From Ilumatobacteraceae bacterium (lineage in GTDB: Bacteria > Actinomycetota > Acidimicrobiia > Acidimicrobiales > Ilumatobacteraceae): a DNA stretch of 64,000 nucleotides. The notes under the pieces are model-generated. The model was not told where the DNA came from. It saw only the letters and a list, made by a program, of their open reading frames with translations, and made no database searches. The stretch spans positions 46,584-110,583 of the forward strand of contig JAOBWK010000035.1 of assembly GCA_025463305.1 (NCBI GenBank). Direction: 5' to 3'. The position numbers and the translations under genes are program-made. Below, in pieces: positions 57,431 through 64,000 of this stretch (within the stretch, counting starts at the first letter, position 1; the number at the start of each line of letters is the position of its first letter).

Positions 57431-58945
57431 CTACAGCGCCGCGATGAGGGCGTCGAGGTCCGGGCCGTAGGAACGGTCGCCGGTGTAGCGCGACACGACC
57501 GCGCGCACGCGGTCGTGCAACACGGCGACGTCGTGGCCGACGGCTTCGCCACGCTCGTCGATCGCCGCGGCGGCGACGAACACCTCGTGGGCGAGCAGCG
57601 CGTGGCACAGGCGCATCGCGTCGCCCAGCCGTTCGAGCGCCGGGAACACCATCGACATCGCGTCCTCCTGGCCGAACGAGCTGTCGGCCTGCATCACGCT
57701 GACCGGCGCGGCCAGCATCCGCAGCGACGCGCCGTACGCGACGGCAGCCTTGTGCACGGTGATCAGCCCGGCGTCGAGACCCGGCTCGGCGGCGAGCTGC
57801 CGGGTGAGCCCCGTCGCCCGCTCGTCGAGCAGGCGGTAGAGCCGCTTCTCGGCCAGGTTGCCGAGGTGCACGATGGCCAGCGTGGCGGCTTCGACGCGAG
57901 CCGCCAACGCGGCACCGTGGAAGTTGCCGCCGCTGACCAGCTCACCGAACGGCTCCACCGTGCCGTCGTCCGGGGCGGTGAAGAACGCCGGGTTGTCGCC
58001 GTTCGCGCGGAGGTCGTCGAGCGCGGTGGCACGCAACCGCTGCACGGCTTCGAGCGCGACGGCGTGCACCTGCGGCGTGATCCGGTACGACACCGGCGCC
58101 TGGCGCGGTTGGCGGGTCACGGCTGATCCGGCGGTGTGGCGACGCAACGCAGCGCAGACGACGGCGACGTGCGGATCGGGGTTGAGGCCGGCCGCGCGCT
58201 CGCTGTACGGCTGCAGCGGCGCGGCCATCGCCTCGATGCTCGCCGCGGCGACGAGGTCGGCCGTGGCGAGCAGACCGACCGCGCGACGCGACAGGTGCCA
58301 GGCGAGCGCCGGGCCGACGCCCGTGCCGCTGATCAGCGACAAGCCCTCCTTCGACTGCGGCGCGTACGGGGCGAGGCCCTGCGCGGCGTGCCACGCCGCG
58401 CCCGACTCCGTCGTGCCGTCGGGCATGTGCACGAAGCCGTCGCCGATCAACGGCTGCACGGCATGCGACAGCGGGATGATCTCGCCCGCCATCCCGAACC
58501 CGTGCCCGGGCACGGCCGGCTGGATGCCGCGGTTGAGGCGCTCGACGATGATGGCGCACAGCTCGGCCGACACACCCGAGTGCCCGTCGAGGAACTGCAC
58601 CAACTTCGCCAGCAGCGCACCGCGTCCGACGCCGACGTCGAGCAACGGCCCAGAGCCGGAGGCCCGGCCGAGCAGCGTGTGCCGGGGAAGCGCGGCGCGC
58701 TGCTCCGTCGTGAGGTCGAGCGTCGACATCGCGCCGAGGCCCGTCGTCACGCCGTAGCAGATGACACCGGTGTCGATCAGCGCCAGGAACGCCCGCCGCG
58801 TCGCCGCCAGCCGGGCGACGGCGCCGTGAGCGAGCGCGACGTGCGCTCCGCCGTAGACGATGGCCTCGTACGCATCGGCGGTGAGGTCCCTGGCCGTCTC
58901 GAGGATGATCGGCGGATCGGTGATGATGGGATCGTGAGCAGTCAG
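57431..58945 (-). CDS. HAL/PAL-fold lyase lacking the MIO triad
   Basis: About 504 residues, normal for histidine/phenylalanine ammonia-lyases. Family signs: Y64 in YGVTTGLGAMST, QSKEGLSLISGT near 197-208, R288, SGGNFHG at 338-344 and GQED at 425-428. The MIO precursor Ala-Ser-Gly is replaced: FG-MAG-EIIPLSH, with M152-A153-G154, so the serine that cyclises is missing. The usual NGT is SGT and the YSLR tyrosine is V285. MIO cannot form, so direct ammonia elimination by the classic route is unlikely; a substrate with a better leaving group, such as a trimethylammonium amino acid, is plausible. No ATG/GTG/TTG fits the start; CTG 58945 follows CATACT by 6 nt. Confidence 0.85.
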   Translation of the reverse strand: MTAHDPIITDPPIILETARDLTADAYEAIVYGGAHVALAHGAVARLAATRRAFLALIDTGVICYGVTTGLGAMSTLDLTTEQRAALPRHTLLGRASGSGPLLDVGVGRGALLAKLVQFLDGHSGVSAELCAIIVERLNRGIQPAVPGHGFGMAGEIIPLSHAVQPLIGDGFVHMPDGTTESGAAWHAAQGLAPYAPQSKEGLSLISGTGVGPALAWHLSRRAVGLLATADLVAAASIEAMAAPLQPYSERAAGLNPDPHVAVVCAALRRHTAGSAVTRQPRQAPVSYRITPQVHAVALEAVQRLRATALDDLRANGDNPAFFTAPDDGTVEPFGELVSGGNFHGAALAARVEAATLAIVHLGNLAEKRLYRLLDERATGLTRQLAAEPGLDAGLITVHKAAVAYGASLRMLAAPVSVMQADSSFGQEDAMSMVFPALERLGDAMRLCHALLAHEVFVAAAAIDERGEAVGHDVAVLHDRVRAVVSRYTGDRSYGPDLDALIAAL

Positions 58946-58951
58946 GAGCCC

Positions 58952-58957
58952 AGTATG
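58952..58957 (-). promoter_or_regulatory. -10 box of the HAL-like gene
   Basis: CATACT on the minus strand, exactly 6 nt before CTG 58945. It overlaps the ATG of the divergent cyclodeaminase-like gene (58955), so the two genes cannot easily be transcribed independently. Confidence 0.35.
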
Positions 58958-59968
58958 ACCGAAGCGCCCGCACCGATCTCGTTGACGTACCTCAACGCGG
59001 CTGCCGTCGCTGCGTGTGCGCTCACCGACGACGAGATCCTCGACGCGATCACCACGTCGCTCGCCGCGCAGGGCAACGGCCGCACGGTGATCGAGCCTCG
59101 GGTGCACCTGATCCCCGGCGGTGGCGTGCAGGGCCACTTCAACGTGCTGCGCGGTGTGGTGCATCCCCTCGGCCTGGCGGGGGTGAAGGTCGTCGGCGAC
59201 TTCGTCGACAACTACACCCGCGGGCTGCCGTCGGAGATGGCGCTGCTCGACCTGTTCGATCCCGGCACCGGGATGCCGATCGCGATCCTCAACGCGACCG
59301 CGATCACCGACATGCGCACCGGTGCGGTGACCGCCATCGGCGCCCGCCACCTGGCGAGGCCGGGGTCGAAGGTGCTCGGCCACATCGGCGCTCGCGGCAC
59401 GGCGTACTGGAACGTCCGCCTGCTCGACCACCTCTTCGACTTCGACGAGATCCGTGTGCATTCGCGTCGGCCGGAGAGCCGAAGCGCGTTCGCCGCTCGG
59501 CTCACCGCCGACCTCGGCAAGCCGATCGTGGTCACCGACGACTGGGAGTCGTGCGTGCGCGGCGCCGACATCGTGGTCGAGGCATCGCGCCTGCCCGAGC
59601 CGACGCCGATGCTGCGCACCGAGTGGATCCAGCCCGGCGCGCTCGTGATCCCGTACGGCACGATGAGCGCCGTCGAGCTGAGCCTCACCGACGTCATGGA
59701 CAAGGTCGTGGTCGACGACTGGGGCCAGTGCCGCAAGGGCCTGCCGTTCGGCGCGCTGCGCGCCCACGTCGACTCCGATCGGCTGACCGAGGACAACCTC
59801 CACGCCGAGCTCGGCCAGATCGTTGCCGGCCTCCGCCCCGGCCGCGAGTCCGACGACGAGACGATCCTCCTCTGGCACCGCGGTCTGAGCCTCAGCGACA
59901 TCGCCCTCGGCCACGCCCTGCTCGCCAAGGCGGCGCAGATCGGTGTCGGCCAGCAGCTGGAGTTCTGA
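58955..59968 (+). CDS. Ornithine cyclodeaminase/mu-crystallin family protein
   Basis: 337 residues from ATG 58955 with an AGGAG Shine-Dalgarno. Rossmann fold with GHIGARGTAYWNVRLL in place of the GxGxQA loop and a substrate region LPSEMALLDLFDPGTGMPIA. Family members are imine reductases, cyclodeaminases or ketimine reductases that use NAD(P). It starts 9 bp from the HAL-like gene on the opposite strand. A role in reducing or removing nitrogen from the lyase product or precursor is inferred. Confidence 0.88.
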   Translation: MTEAPAPISLTYLNAAAVAACALTDDEILDAITTSLAAQGNGRTVIEPRVHLIPGGGVQGHFNVLRGVVHPLGLAGVKVVGDFVDNYTRGLPSEMALLDLFDPGTGMPIAILNATAITDMRTGAVTAIGARHLARPGSKVLGHIGARGTAYWNVRLLDHLFDFDEIRVHSRRPESRSAFAARLTADLGKPIVVTDDWESCVRGADIVVEASRLPEPTPMLRTEWIQPGALVIPYGTMSAVELSLTDVMDKVVVDDWGQCRKGLPFGALRAHVDSDRLTEDNLHAELGQIVAGLRPGRESDDETILLWHRGLSLSDIALGHALLAKAAQIGVGQQLEF

Positions 59969-59982
59969 GCACCGCCGCGGGC

Positions 59983-60894
59983 TCAGATGAAGTGCGCGGC
60001 CACCTCGTCGCGGAAGCGCTCGATGGCCTCGCGGCGCTGGGCCGCTGAGGCGCCGAGGTTGAAGTCGGGCAGTGCGAGCTCGTCGACACCCCCATCGGCG
60101 TACGCGCCGACGAGGTCGACGATCTCCGCGCTCGACCCGATGAGGGATCGGCCGGCAGGCGCCGCGGCCCGCACCTTGTCGGCCGTCGCCGCGTCGTCGG
60201 CGAAGAACAGCAGCGCCTGCGCGGAACGGCGGATGGCCGCGAAGTCGGCGTCGACCGCAGCGCACGCGGTCTCGAACTCGGCGGTCTTCGCGGCCACCGT
60301 GGTGGGATCGCCCCACGTGTTCCACTCGGTGGCGTAGCGGGCCGTCGCGCGCATCATCCGCTGACCGCTCGTGCCGACGAGGATCGGCAGCGGGCTCTGC
60401 ACCGGCTTGGGCTCGAACGGCGCGTCGGTGAGCGTGTACCACTGCCCGGCGAAGCTCGCCCGAGCATCGTCGAGCAGATGGCGGATCACCTGCAGCGCCT
60501 CGATGAAGTGCGTCACCCGCTCGGCCGGCGCGGGCAGCCGGAAGCCGTAGCCGGCGTGCTCGTTGACCTGCCAACCGGCGCCGAGGCCGAGCACGACGCG
60601 TCCGCCGCTGATCTGGTCGACGGTGGCGGCGCGCTTGGCGAGCACGACCGGATGGTGGATGGTCACCGGCGACACCATCGACGTCAGACGCAGGCGGGGC
60701 ACGGCAGCCGCGACGGCGGCGAGCACGCTCCAGCACTCGAGCGCGTCACCGTCGCCGGGTGTGTCGTCGGCCGTCTGCGACATGAAGTGGTCTGCGTACC
60801 AGAGGCTGTGCCAGCCCGTGGCCTCGGCGTAGGTGGCGAGGTCGAGCATCTCCGACCACGGGCGCGAGTTCGATGTCCAGAGCGAGAACTTCAT
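59983..60894 (-). CDS. LLM-class flavin/F420-dependent oxidoreductase
   Basis: 303 residues of the luciferase-like TIM barrel: FSLWTSNSRPWSEMLDLATY, WYADHFM, ISGGRVVLGLGAGWQVNEH and PILVGTSGQRMMRATARY. Actinobacterial members of this subfamily commonly use F420, others FMN. Start ATG 60894 follows TAGGTT by 6 nt. Convergent with the cyclodeaminase-like gene. Likely a dehydrogenation, reduction or mono-oxygenation step; which one is open. Confidence 0.9.
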   Translation of the reverse strand: MKFSLWTSNSRPWSEMLDLATYAEATGWHSLWYADHFMSQTADDTPGDGDALECWSVLAAVAAAVPRLRLTSMVSPVTIHHPVVLAKRAATVDQISGGRVVLGLGAGWQVNEHAGYGFRLPAPAERVTHFIEALQVIRHLLDDARASFAGQWYTLTDAPFEPKPVQSPLPILVGTSGQRMMRATARYATEWNTWGDPTTVAAKTAEFETACAAVDADFAAIRRSAQALLFFADDAATADKVRAAAPAGRSLIGSSAEIVDLVGAYADGGVDELALPDFNLGASAAQRREAIERFRDEVAAHFI

Positions 60895-60900
60895 CCGGCC

Positions 60901-60906
60901 AACCTA
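60901..60906 (-). promoter_or_regulatory. -10 box of LLM gene (leaderless type)
   Basis: TAGGTT on the minus strand, exactly 6 nt before ATG 60894. Confidence 0.5.
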
Positions 60907-60921
60907 ACGCTGCCGGTCTGG

Positions 60922-60927
60922 AAGGCT
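60922..60927 (+). promoter_or_regulatory. -10-like box of MBL hydrolase gene
   Basis: AAGGCT, exactly 6 nt before ATG 60934; weaker match, back to back with the LLM promoter in a 39-bp spacer. Confidence 0.3.
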
Positions 60928-60933
60928 CGGGCG

Positions 60934-61719
60934 ATGCATGTCGAGATCGATGCCCTCCCGCGGATCGACGGCTGGTTCGAGCGCCTCGCTGTCGACGACG
61001 GGATCACACTGCTGTGGGAGCCGCACGTCGTGCCGCTGATGCGCTGCAACATCTGGCACGTGCGCGGTCGCGATCGGTCGCTGGTGATCGACACCGGCAT
61101 GGGCCTGGTCAGCCTCGTCGACGCGGCGGCCGATCTGTTCGGCGGCGCGGTGAGCGCCGTGGCGACCCACGGCCACGACGACCACATCGGCAACCACCAC
61201 GAGTTCGCCGAGACGATCGTCCACCCGTTGGAGGCGGACCTGCTCCGCGACCCACCACTGCGCACGCTGGATCCCGTCGAGGCGTGGGGTGCCGATGCGT
61301 TGGACGACCTGCGGCGGATGGGCTACGCGATGGACGAGCCGTACTTCGTGTCGGCGTTGCCCGTCGGCTTCGTGGTCGAGACCTACCGTCAGCGCCCCGC
61401 ACGCGTCGGCCGCCTCGTCGATGAGGGCGACGTGATCGACATCGGCGACCGCCACTTCGAGGTGCTGCACCTGCCCGGCCACTCGCCCGGATCGATCGGG
61501 CTGTGGGAGTCGGTCACCGGCACGCTGTTCTCCGGCGACGCGATCTACGACGGCGCGCTGCTCGACGAGCTGCCCGAGTCCGACATCGCCGCCTACTGCC
61601 GCACGATGGAGCGACTGCTCGGGCTGCCCGTCACCGTCGTGCACGCCGGCCACGATCCGAGCTTCGGCCGGGCGCGGCTGCGCGAGCTGGCGCGGGCATA
61701 CCTCGATCGCCGTTCCTGA
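60934..61719 (+). CDS. Metallo-beta-lactamase-fold hydrolase
   Basis: 261 residues from ATG 60934. Metal motif H-x-H-x-D-H as THGHDDHIGNHHE, then HLPGHSPGSIGLWE and SGDAIYDGALLDEL, ending VVHAGHDPSFG. All binuclear-zinc ligands are there. Glyoxalase II-like and lactonase-like enzymes have this layout; ester, lactone or thioester hydrolysis is expected. The frame stays open upstream into the LLM gene but that part is antisense shadow. Confidence 0.9.
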   Translation: MHVEIDALPRIDGWFERLAVDDGITLLWEPHVVPLMRCNIWHVRGRDRSLVIDTGMGLVSLVDAAADLFGGAVSAVATHGHDDHIGNHHEFAETIVHPLEADLLRDPPLRTLDPVEAWGADALDDLRRMGYAMDEPYFVSALPVGFVVETYRQRPARVGRLVDEGDVIDIGDRHFEVLHLPGHSPGSIGLWESVTGTLFSGDAIYDGALLDELPESDIAAYCRTMERLLGLPVTVVHAGHDPSFGRARLRELARAYLDRRS

Positions 61720-61813
61720 GCGACCGCTGCGTTCGCATCGCGGGCGGGACGGAGTTAGAATTGGGTTCTGGTTCTTGGGGAAACCAACCACCGTTCCGAA
61801 AGGGGACCACGAC

Positions 61814-63007
61814 ATGTCACAGGTCGATTTCGAGTACTTCGATTGCGACAACCACTTCTACGAGGCGCTCGACGCCTTCACCCGCTACCTCGATCCGAAG
61901 ATCGGCAAGCGGGCGATGACGTGGGGCACCGTCGGCGGCAAGCAGCGCCTGCTCGTCGGCGAGAAGATCAACAAGTTCATCCCGAACCCGACGTTCGATC
62001 CGGTGTCCAAGCCGGGTGCGCTCGACGAGTACTTCCGTGGCCGCAACCCGAAGGGCGAGGACACCCGCGAGCTGTTCGGCGAGCTCGACCGGATGGCCGA
62101 TCATCCCGAGTACCGCGACCGCGACGCCCGTCTGAAGCTGATGGACGAGCAGGGCATGGCCGCGGCCATCTTCCTGCCCACCCTCGGCGTCGGCATGGAG
62201 CAGGCGCTCAAGCACGACCTGCCCGCGATGAAGGCCGCGTTCACGGCGTTCAACCGCTGGATGAACGAGGACTGGGGCTTCGCCTACCAGGAGCGGATCT
62301 TCGCCGCGCCGTACATGTCGCTGCTCGACGTCGACCACGCCGTGTCGGAGCTGGAGTACGCGCTCGACAACGATGCACGCTTCATCCTCGTGATGCCCGG
62401 ACCCCTCGTCACCTCACGCGGCGGCGCCTCGCCGTCGGACCACGAGCTCGATCCGTTCTGGGCACGGGTCAACGAGGCCGGCGTCACGGTGGTCGTCCAC
62501 GGTGGCGACAGCGCGTACAGCGCGTACAAGAAGGATTGGGGCGAGACGGGCCTCACCGAGGCGTTCCGTCAGAACCCGTTCGGCGCGCTGCTGTCGGCCA
62601 ACGTCACCCAGGACACCTTCGCCAACTTCCTCGCCCACGGCCTCTTCCACCGCTTCCCGAACCTGCGCATGGCCGCGGTCGAGACCGGTTCCGACTGGGT
62701 GTTCCACCTCCACGAGAAGCTGAAGAAGTCGTTCGGCCAGACGCCGCAGGCCTACCCCGAGGATCCTCGGGTCACGTTCAAGCGTCACGTGTGGATCTCG
62801 CCGTACTACGAGGACGAACTGGGCGCGCTCCGCGAGCTGCTCGGTGCCGACCGCGTCCTGATGGGCTCGGACTACCCCCACGCCGAGGGCCTCGCCGATC
62901 CGTCGTCGTACATCAAGGACCTCCGCAACTTCAACTACAGCGACGACGACAGTCTCAAGGTGATGCGCGACAACGGGTTCGCGCTGTCGAAGCGCCAGCC
63001 CGCGTGA
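61814..63007 (+). CDS. Amidohydrolase_2 family (ACMSD-like) protein
   Basis: 397 residues. TIM-barrel metal enzyme with the N-terminal FDCDNHFYEALDAF, internal VTVVVHGGDSAYSAY and the metal Asp in LMGSDYPHAEGLADPSSY. The family covers decarboxylases (ACMSD, gamma-resorcylate) and hydrolases. Members of this branch are frequent in actinobacterial degradation clusters. ATG 61814 has a GAAAGGGG ribosome site. It may decarboxylate or hydrolyse the late pathway product. Confidence 0.88.
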   Translation: MSQVDFEYFDCDNHFYEALDAFTRYLDPKIGKRAMTWGTVGGKQRLLVGEKINKFIPNPTFDPVSKPGALDEYFRGRNPKGEDTRELFGELDRMADHPEYRDRDARLKLMDEQGMAAAIFLPTLGVGMEQALKHDLPAMKAAFTAFNRWMNEDWGFAYQERIFAAPYMSLLDVDHAVSELEYALDNDARFILVMPGPLVTSRGGASPSDHELDPFWARVNEAGVTVVVHGGDSAYSAYKKDWGETGLTEAFRQNPFGALLSANVTQDTFANFLAHGLFHRFPNLRMAAVETGSDWVFHLHEKLKKSFGQTPQAYPEDPRVTFKRHVWISPYYEDELGALRELLGADRVLMGSDYPHAEGLADPSSYIKDLRNFNYSDDDSLKVMRDNGFALSKRQPA

Positions 63008-63030
63008 GCTTGTCCTGAGTCGGGCCTGAG

Positions 63031-63747
63031 TCAGCCGTCCACCCGCGCCGCGAGGGCGCGGGTGGCATCGGCCAGCGCGTCGAACAGCGCGATGAGCTGC
63101 GGCGTGCGCTCGGCCACTGTCGCCCGCTGATGTGCCACCGTGGCCTCGTCGCCGCGAGCGATGGGGCCGGTCAGCGCGCGTGGCCCGCCGAGCGTGGCCC
63201 AGTTGTCGACGGCAGCGCTCACCAGCGGCACCAGCAGCTGGCGGTCGGCCCCCGTGGTGGCGAGCAGCTGCGCTGCTGCGTCCTCGAGGGTGACGAGGAA
63301 GTTCGCGGCCATCGATGCTGCGGCGTGGTACGCGCCGCGATCGGCGTCGAGGATCTCGACCGGCCGCATGCCCAGCGCCTCGGCGATCTGCCGGGCGACC
63401 CCGAGGGCACTGGCGGAGCTGCCCGCGATCGCTGCTCCCGCGCCGGTGAACGTGGCGCCCTCGGCGGTGACGGTCATCAGCGGATGCATCGCGAACGACT
63501 CGCGGTCGCCGAGCACGTCGAGGCCGAGGGCTCCCGCGCAGTGACCGACGAGGGGACCGGCGACGACGGCGGCCACGGCCGCCGCGATCTGGCCGTCGGG
63601 CACGGCGAGCACGACGATGTCGAACCCCTCGCCGGTGAAGCCGCGCCCGAACGGCCCCTGCACGACCAGATCGCCGGAGATGTCGTCGGCGAGCGCGCTC
63701 GCCAGCGCGTTGCCGAGCCGACCGTTGCCGACGACCGCGAGCCTCAC
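63031..63747 (-). CDS. Rossmann/DUF2520 domain protein
   Basis: 238 residues from GTG 63747. N-terminal NAD(P)-binding motif VVGNGRLGNALASAL, then VVLAVPDGQIAAAV and HCAGALGLDVLGDRESFAMH, and a C-terminal helical DUF2520 domain. Related to ketopantoate reductase-like and pyrroline-carboxylate-reductase-like enzymes; reaction unknown. GTG overlaps the stop of the flavoprotein gene by 4 bp. Confidence 0.87.
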   Translation of the reverse strand: MRLAVVGNGRLGNALASALADDISGDLVVQGPFGRGFTGEGFDIVVLAVPDGQIAAAVAAVVAGPLVGHCAGALGLDVLGDRESFAMHPLMTVTAEGATFTGAGAAIAGSSASALGVARQIAEALGMRPVEILDADRGAYHAAASMAANFLVTLEDAAAQLLATTGADRQLLVPLVSAAVDNWATLGGPRALTGPIARGDEATVAHQRATVAERTPQLIALFDALADATRALAARVDG

Positions 63748-64000
63748 CCCAGGTCCATCGGGTTGCTGTCCGGGCCGGGATCCACGTCGTCCTCGGTGAG
63801 CAGCCGTGCGGCGCGGTCGTAGGTGAAGTAGTTCCAGGTCCAGTTGACGAGCACGTTGGCCCGGTTGCGGAAGCCCATCAGGTACACGATGTGCAGGCCG
63901 AGCCACGCCATCCAGCCGAGCGGGCCCGAGAGTCGCAGCCCGATCGGCAGTTCGGCGACCGCGTCGTGGCGGCCGATCGTGGCCATCGACCCTTTGTCGC
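63744..64000 (-). CDS. NDH-2-like NAD(P)H flavoprotein, C-terminal part
   Basis: Only the last 85 residues are inside the window; the frame is open to 64000. The ending DKGSMATIGRHDAVAELPIG with a membrane-anchoring helix (GWMAWLGLHIVYLMGF) and NWTWNYFTYDRAARLL is characteristic of type II NADH dehydrogenases of the respiratory chain. The N-terminal FAD/NAD domains lie beyond the edge, so the identification rests on this tail. Confidence 0.8.
   Translation of the reverse strand, partial: DKGSMATIGRHDAVAELPIGLRLSGPLGWMAWLGLHIVYLMGFRNRANVLVNWTWNYFTYDRAARLLTEDDVDPGPDSNPMDLG

Noticed and set aside
57431..58945. Annotation as ordinary histidine ammonia-lyase HutH
   Set aside because: MIO triad Ala-Ser-Gly is absent and no hutU, hutI or hutG is nearby.
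58946..60736. Continuation of the HAL-like reading frame to about 1100 residues
   Set aside because: The extension is antisense to the cyclodeaminase-like gene and overlaps the LLM gene out of frame; homology begins only at about 58920.

Overview
The window is about 70% G+C, densely coded and free of insertion sequences, tRNAs, rRNAs and CRISPR arrays. Gene content points to an Actinomycetota chromosome: an MprAB-like two-component pair, an LLM flavin/F420-type oxidoreductase, a NamH-like muramate hydroxylase, DUF2510 and SCO6745-family proteins, an ECF42 sigma factor paired with a DGPF protein, and secreted proteins with DTR-type repeats joined to a CAP domain. I think a free-living member of class Acidimicrobiia (Ilumatobacter-like) is most likely, but this is inference from content only. 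Many operon-leading genes have a TANNNT-type -10 box ending 6-8 nt before the start codon and no Shine-Dalgarno, so leaderless transcripts appear common. This signature was used to choose several starts (lacZ, larB, the HAL-like gene).

Layout. 1-6139: 3' part of a SNF2 helicase with a coupled small protein, a zinc-ribbon membrane protein, gluQ and a 2OG-Fe(II) oxygenase. 6358-15356: L,D-transpeptidase, frameshifted lacZ, SCO6745-family protein, J-domain protein, AlkB, then a minus-strand run of DUF2510 protein, NamH-like enzyme, AraC regulator and a VOC gene with an internal deletion. 15578-24098: ABC exporter pair, sulfurtransferase, cydAB, a small membrane protein and larBC. 24154-37335: pheA, response regulator/histidine kinase, cyclopropane synthase-like methyltransferase, a lipoprotein and a GGDEF-EAL protein, a Gly/Thr-rich secreted protein, acyltransferase, DUF1295 protein, and an L,D-transpeptidase/CAP-repeat operon. 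37429-43991: frameshifted epoxide-hydrolase-like gene, pyk and ureABCFGD.

43988-63007 looks like a catabolic island for an organic nitrogen compound: an NMT1-type ABC importer behind a palindrome-rich promoter, a zinc-type dehydrogenase, a coupled acetamidase/formamidase - Rieske oxygenase - RraA-like lyase operon, the ECF42/DGPF pair, aldo-keto reductase, SnoaL-like and VOC proteins, a TRZ/ATZ-type amidohydrolase, a second Rieske oxygenase, a histidine/phenylalanine-ammonia-lyase-fold protein, an ornithine cyclodeaminase/mu-crystallin homologue, an LLM oxidoreductase, an MBL hydrolase and an amidohydrolase_2 protein. Urease just upstream could take the final nitrogen. The HAL-fold protein has lost the Ala-Ser-Gly triad that makes the MIO cofactor (Met-Ala-Gly instead). 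That loss fits a lyase working without MIO, as reported for ergothionase, which eliminates trimethylamine from ergothioneine. The substrate here is unknown. The window ends in a DUF2520 Rossmann protein and the C-terminus of an NDH-2-like flavoprotein.

Three genes are broken: lacZ and the epoxide-hydrolase-like gene each lack one G, which could be real or a sequencing error, and a VOC gene has lost an internal segment, which looks like a real deletion.
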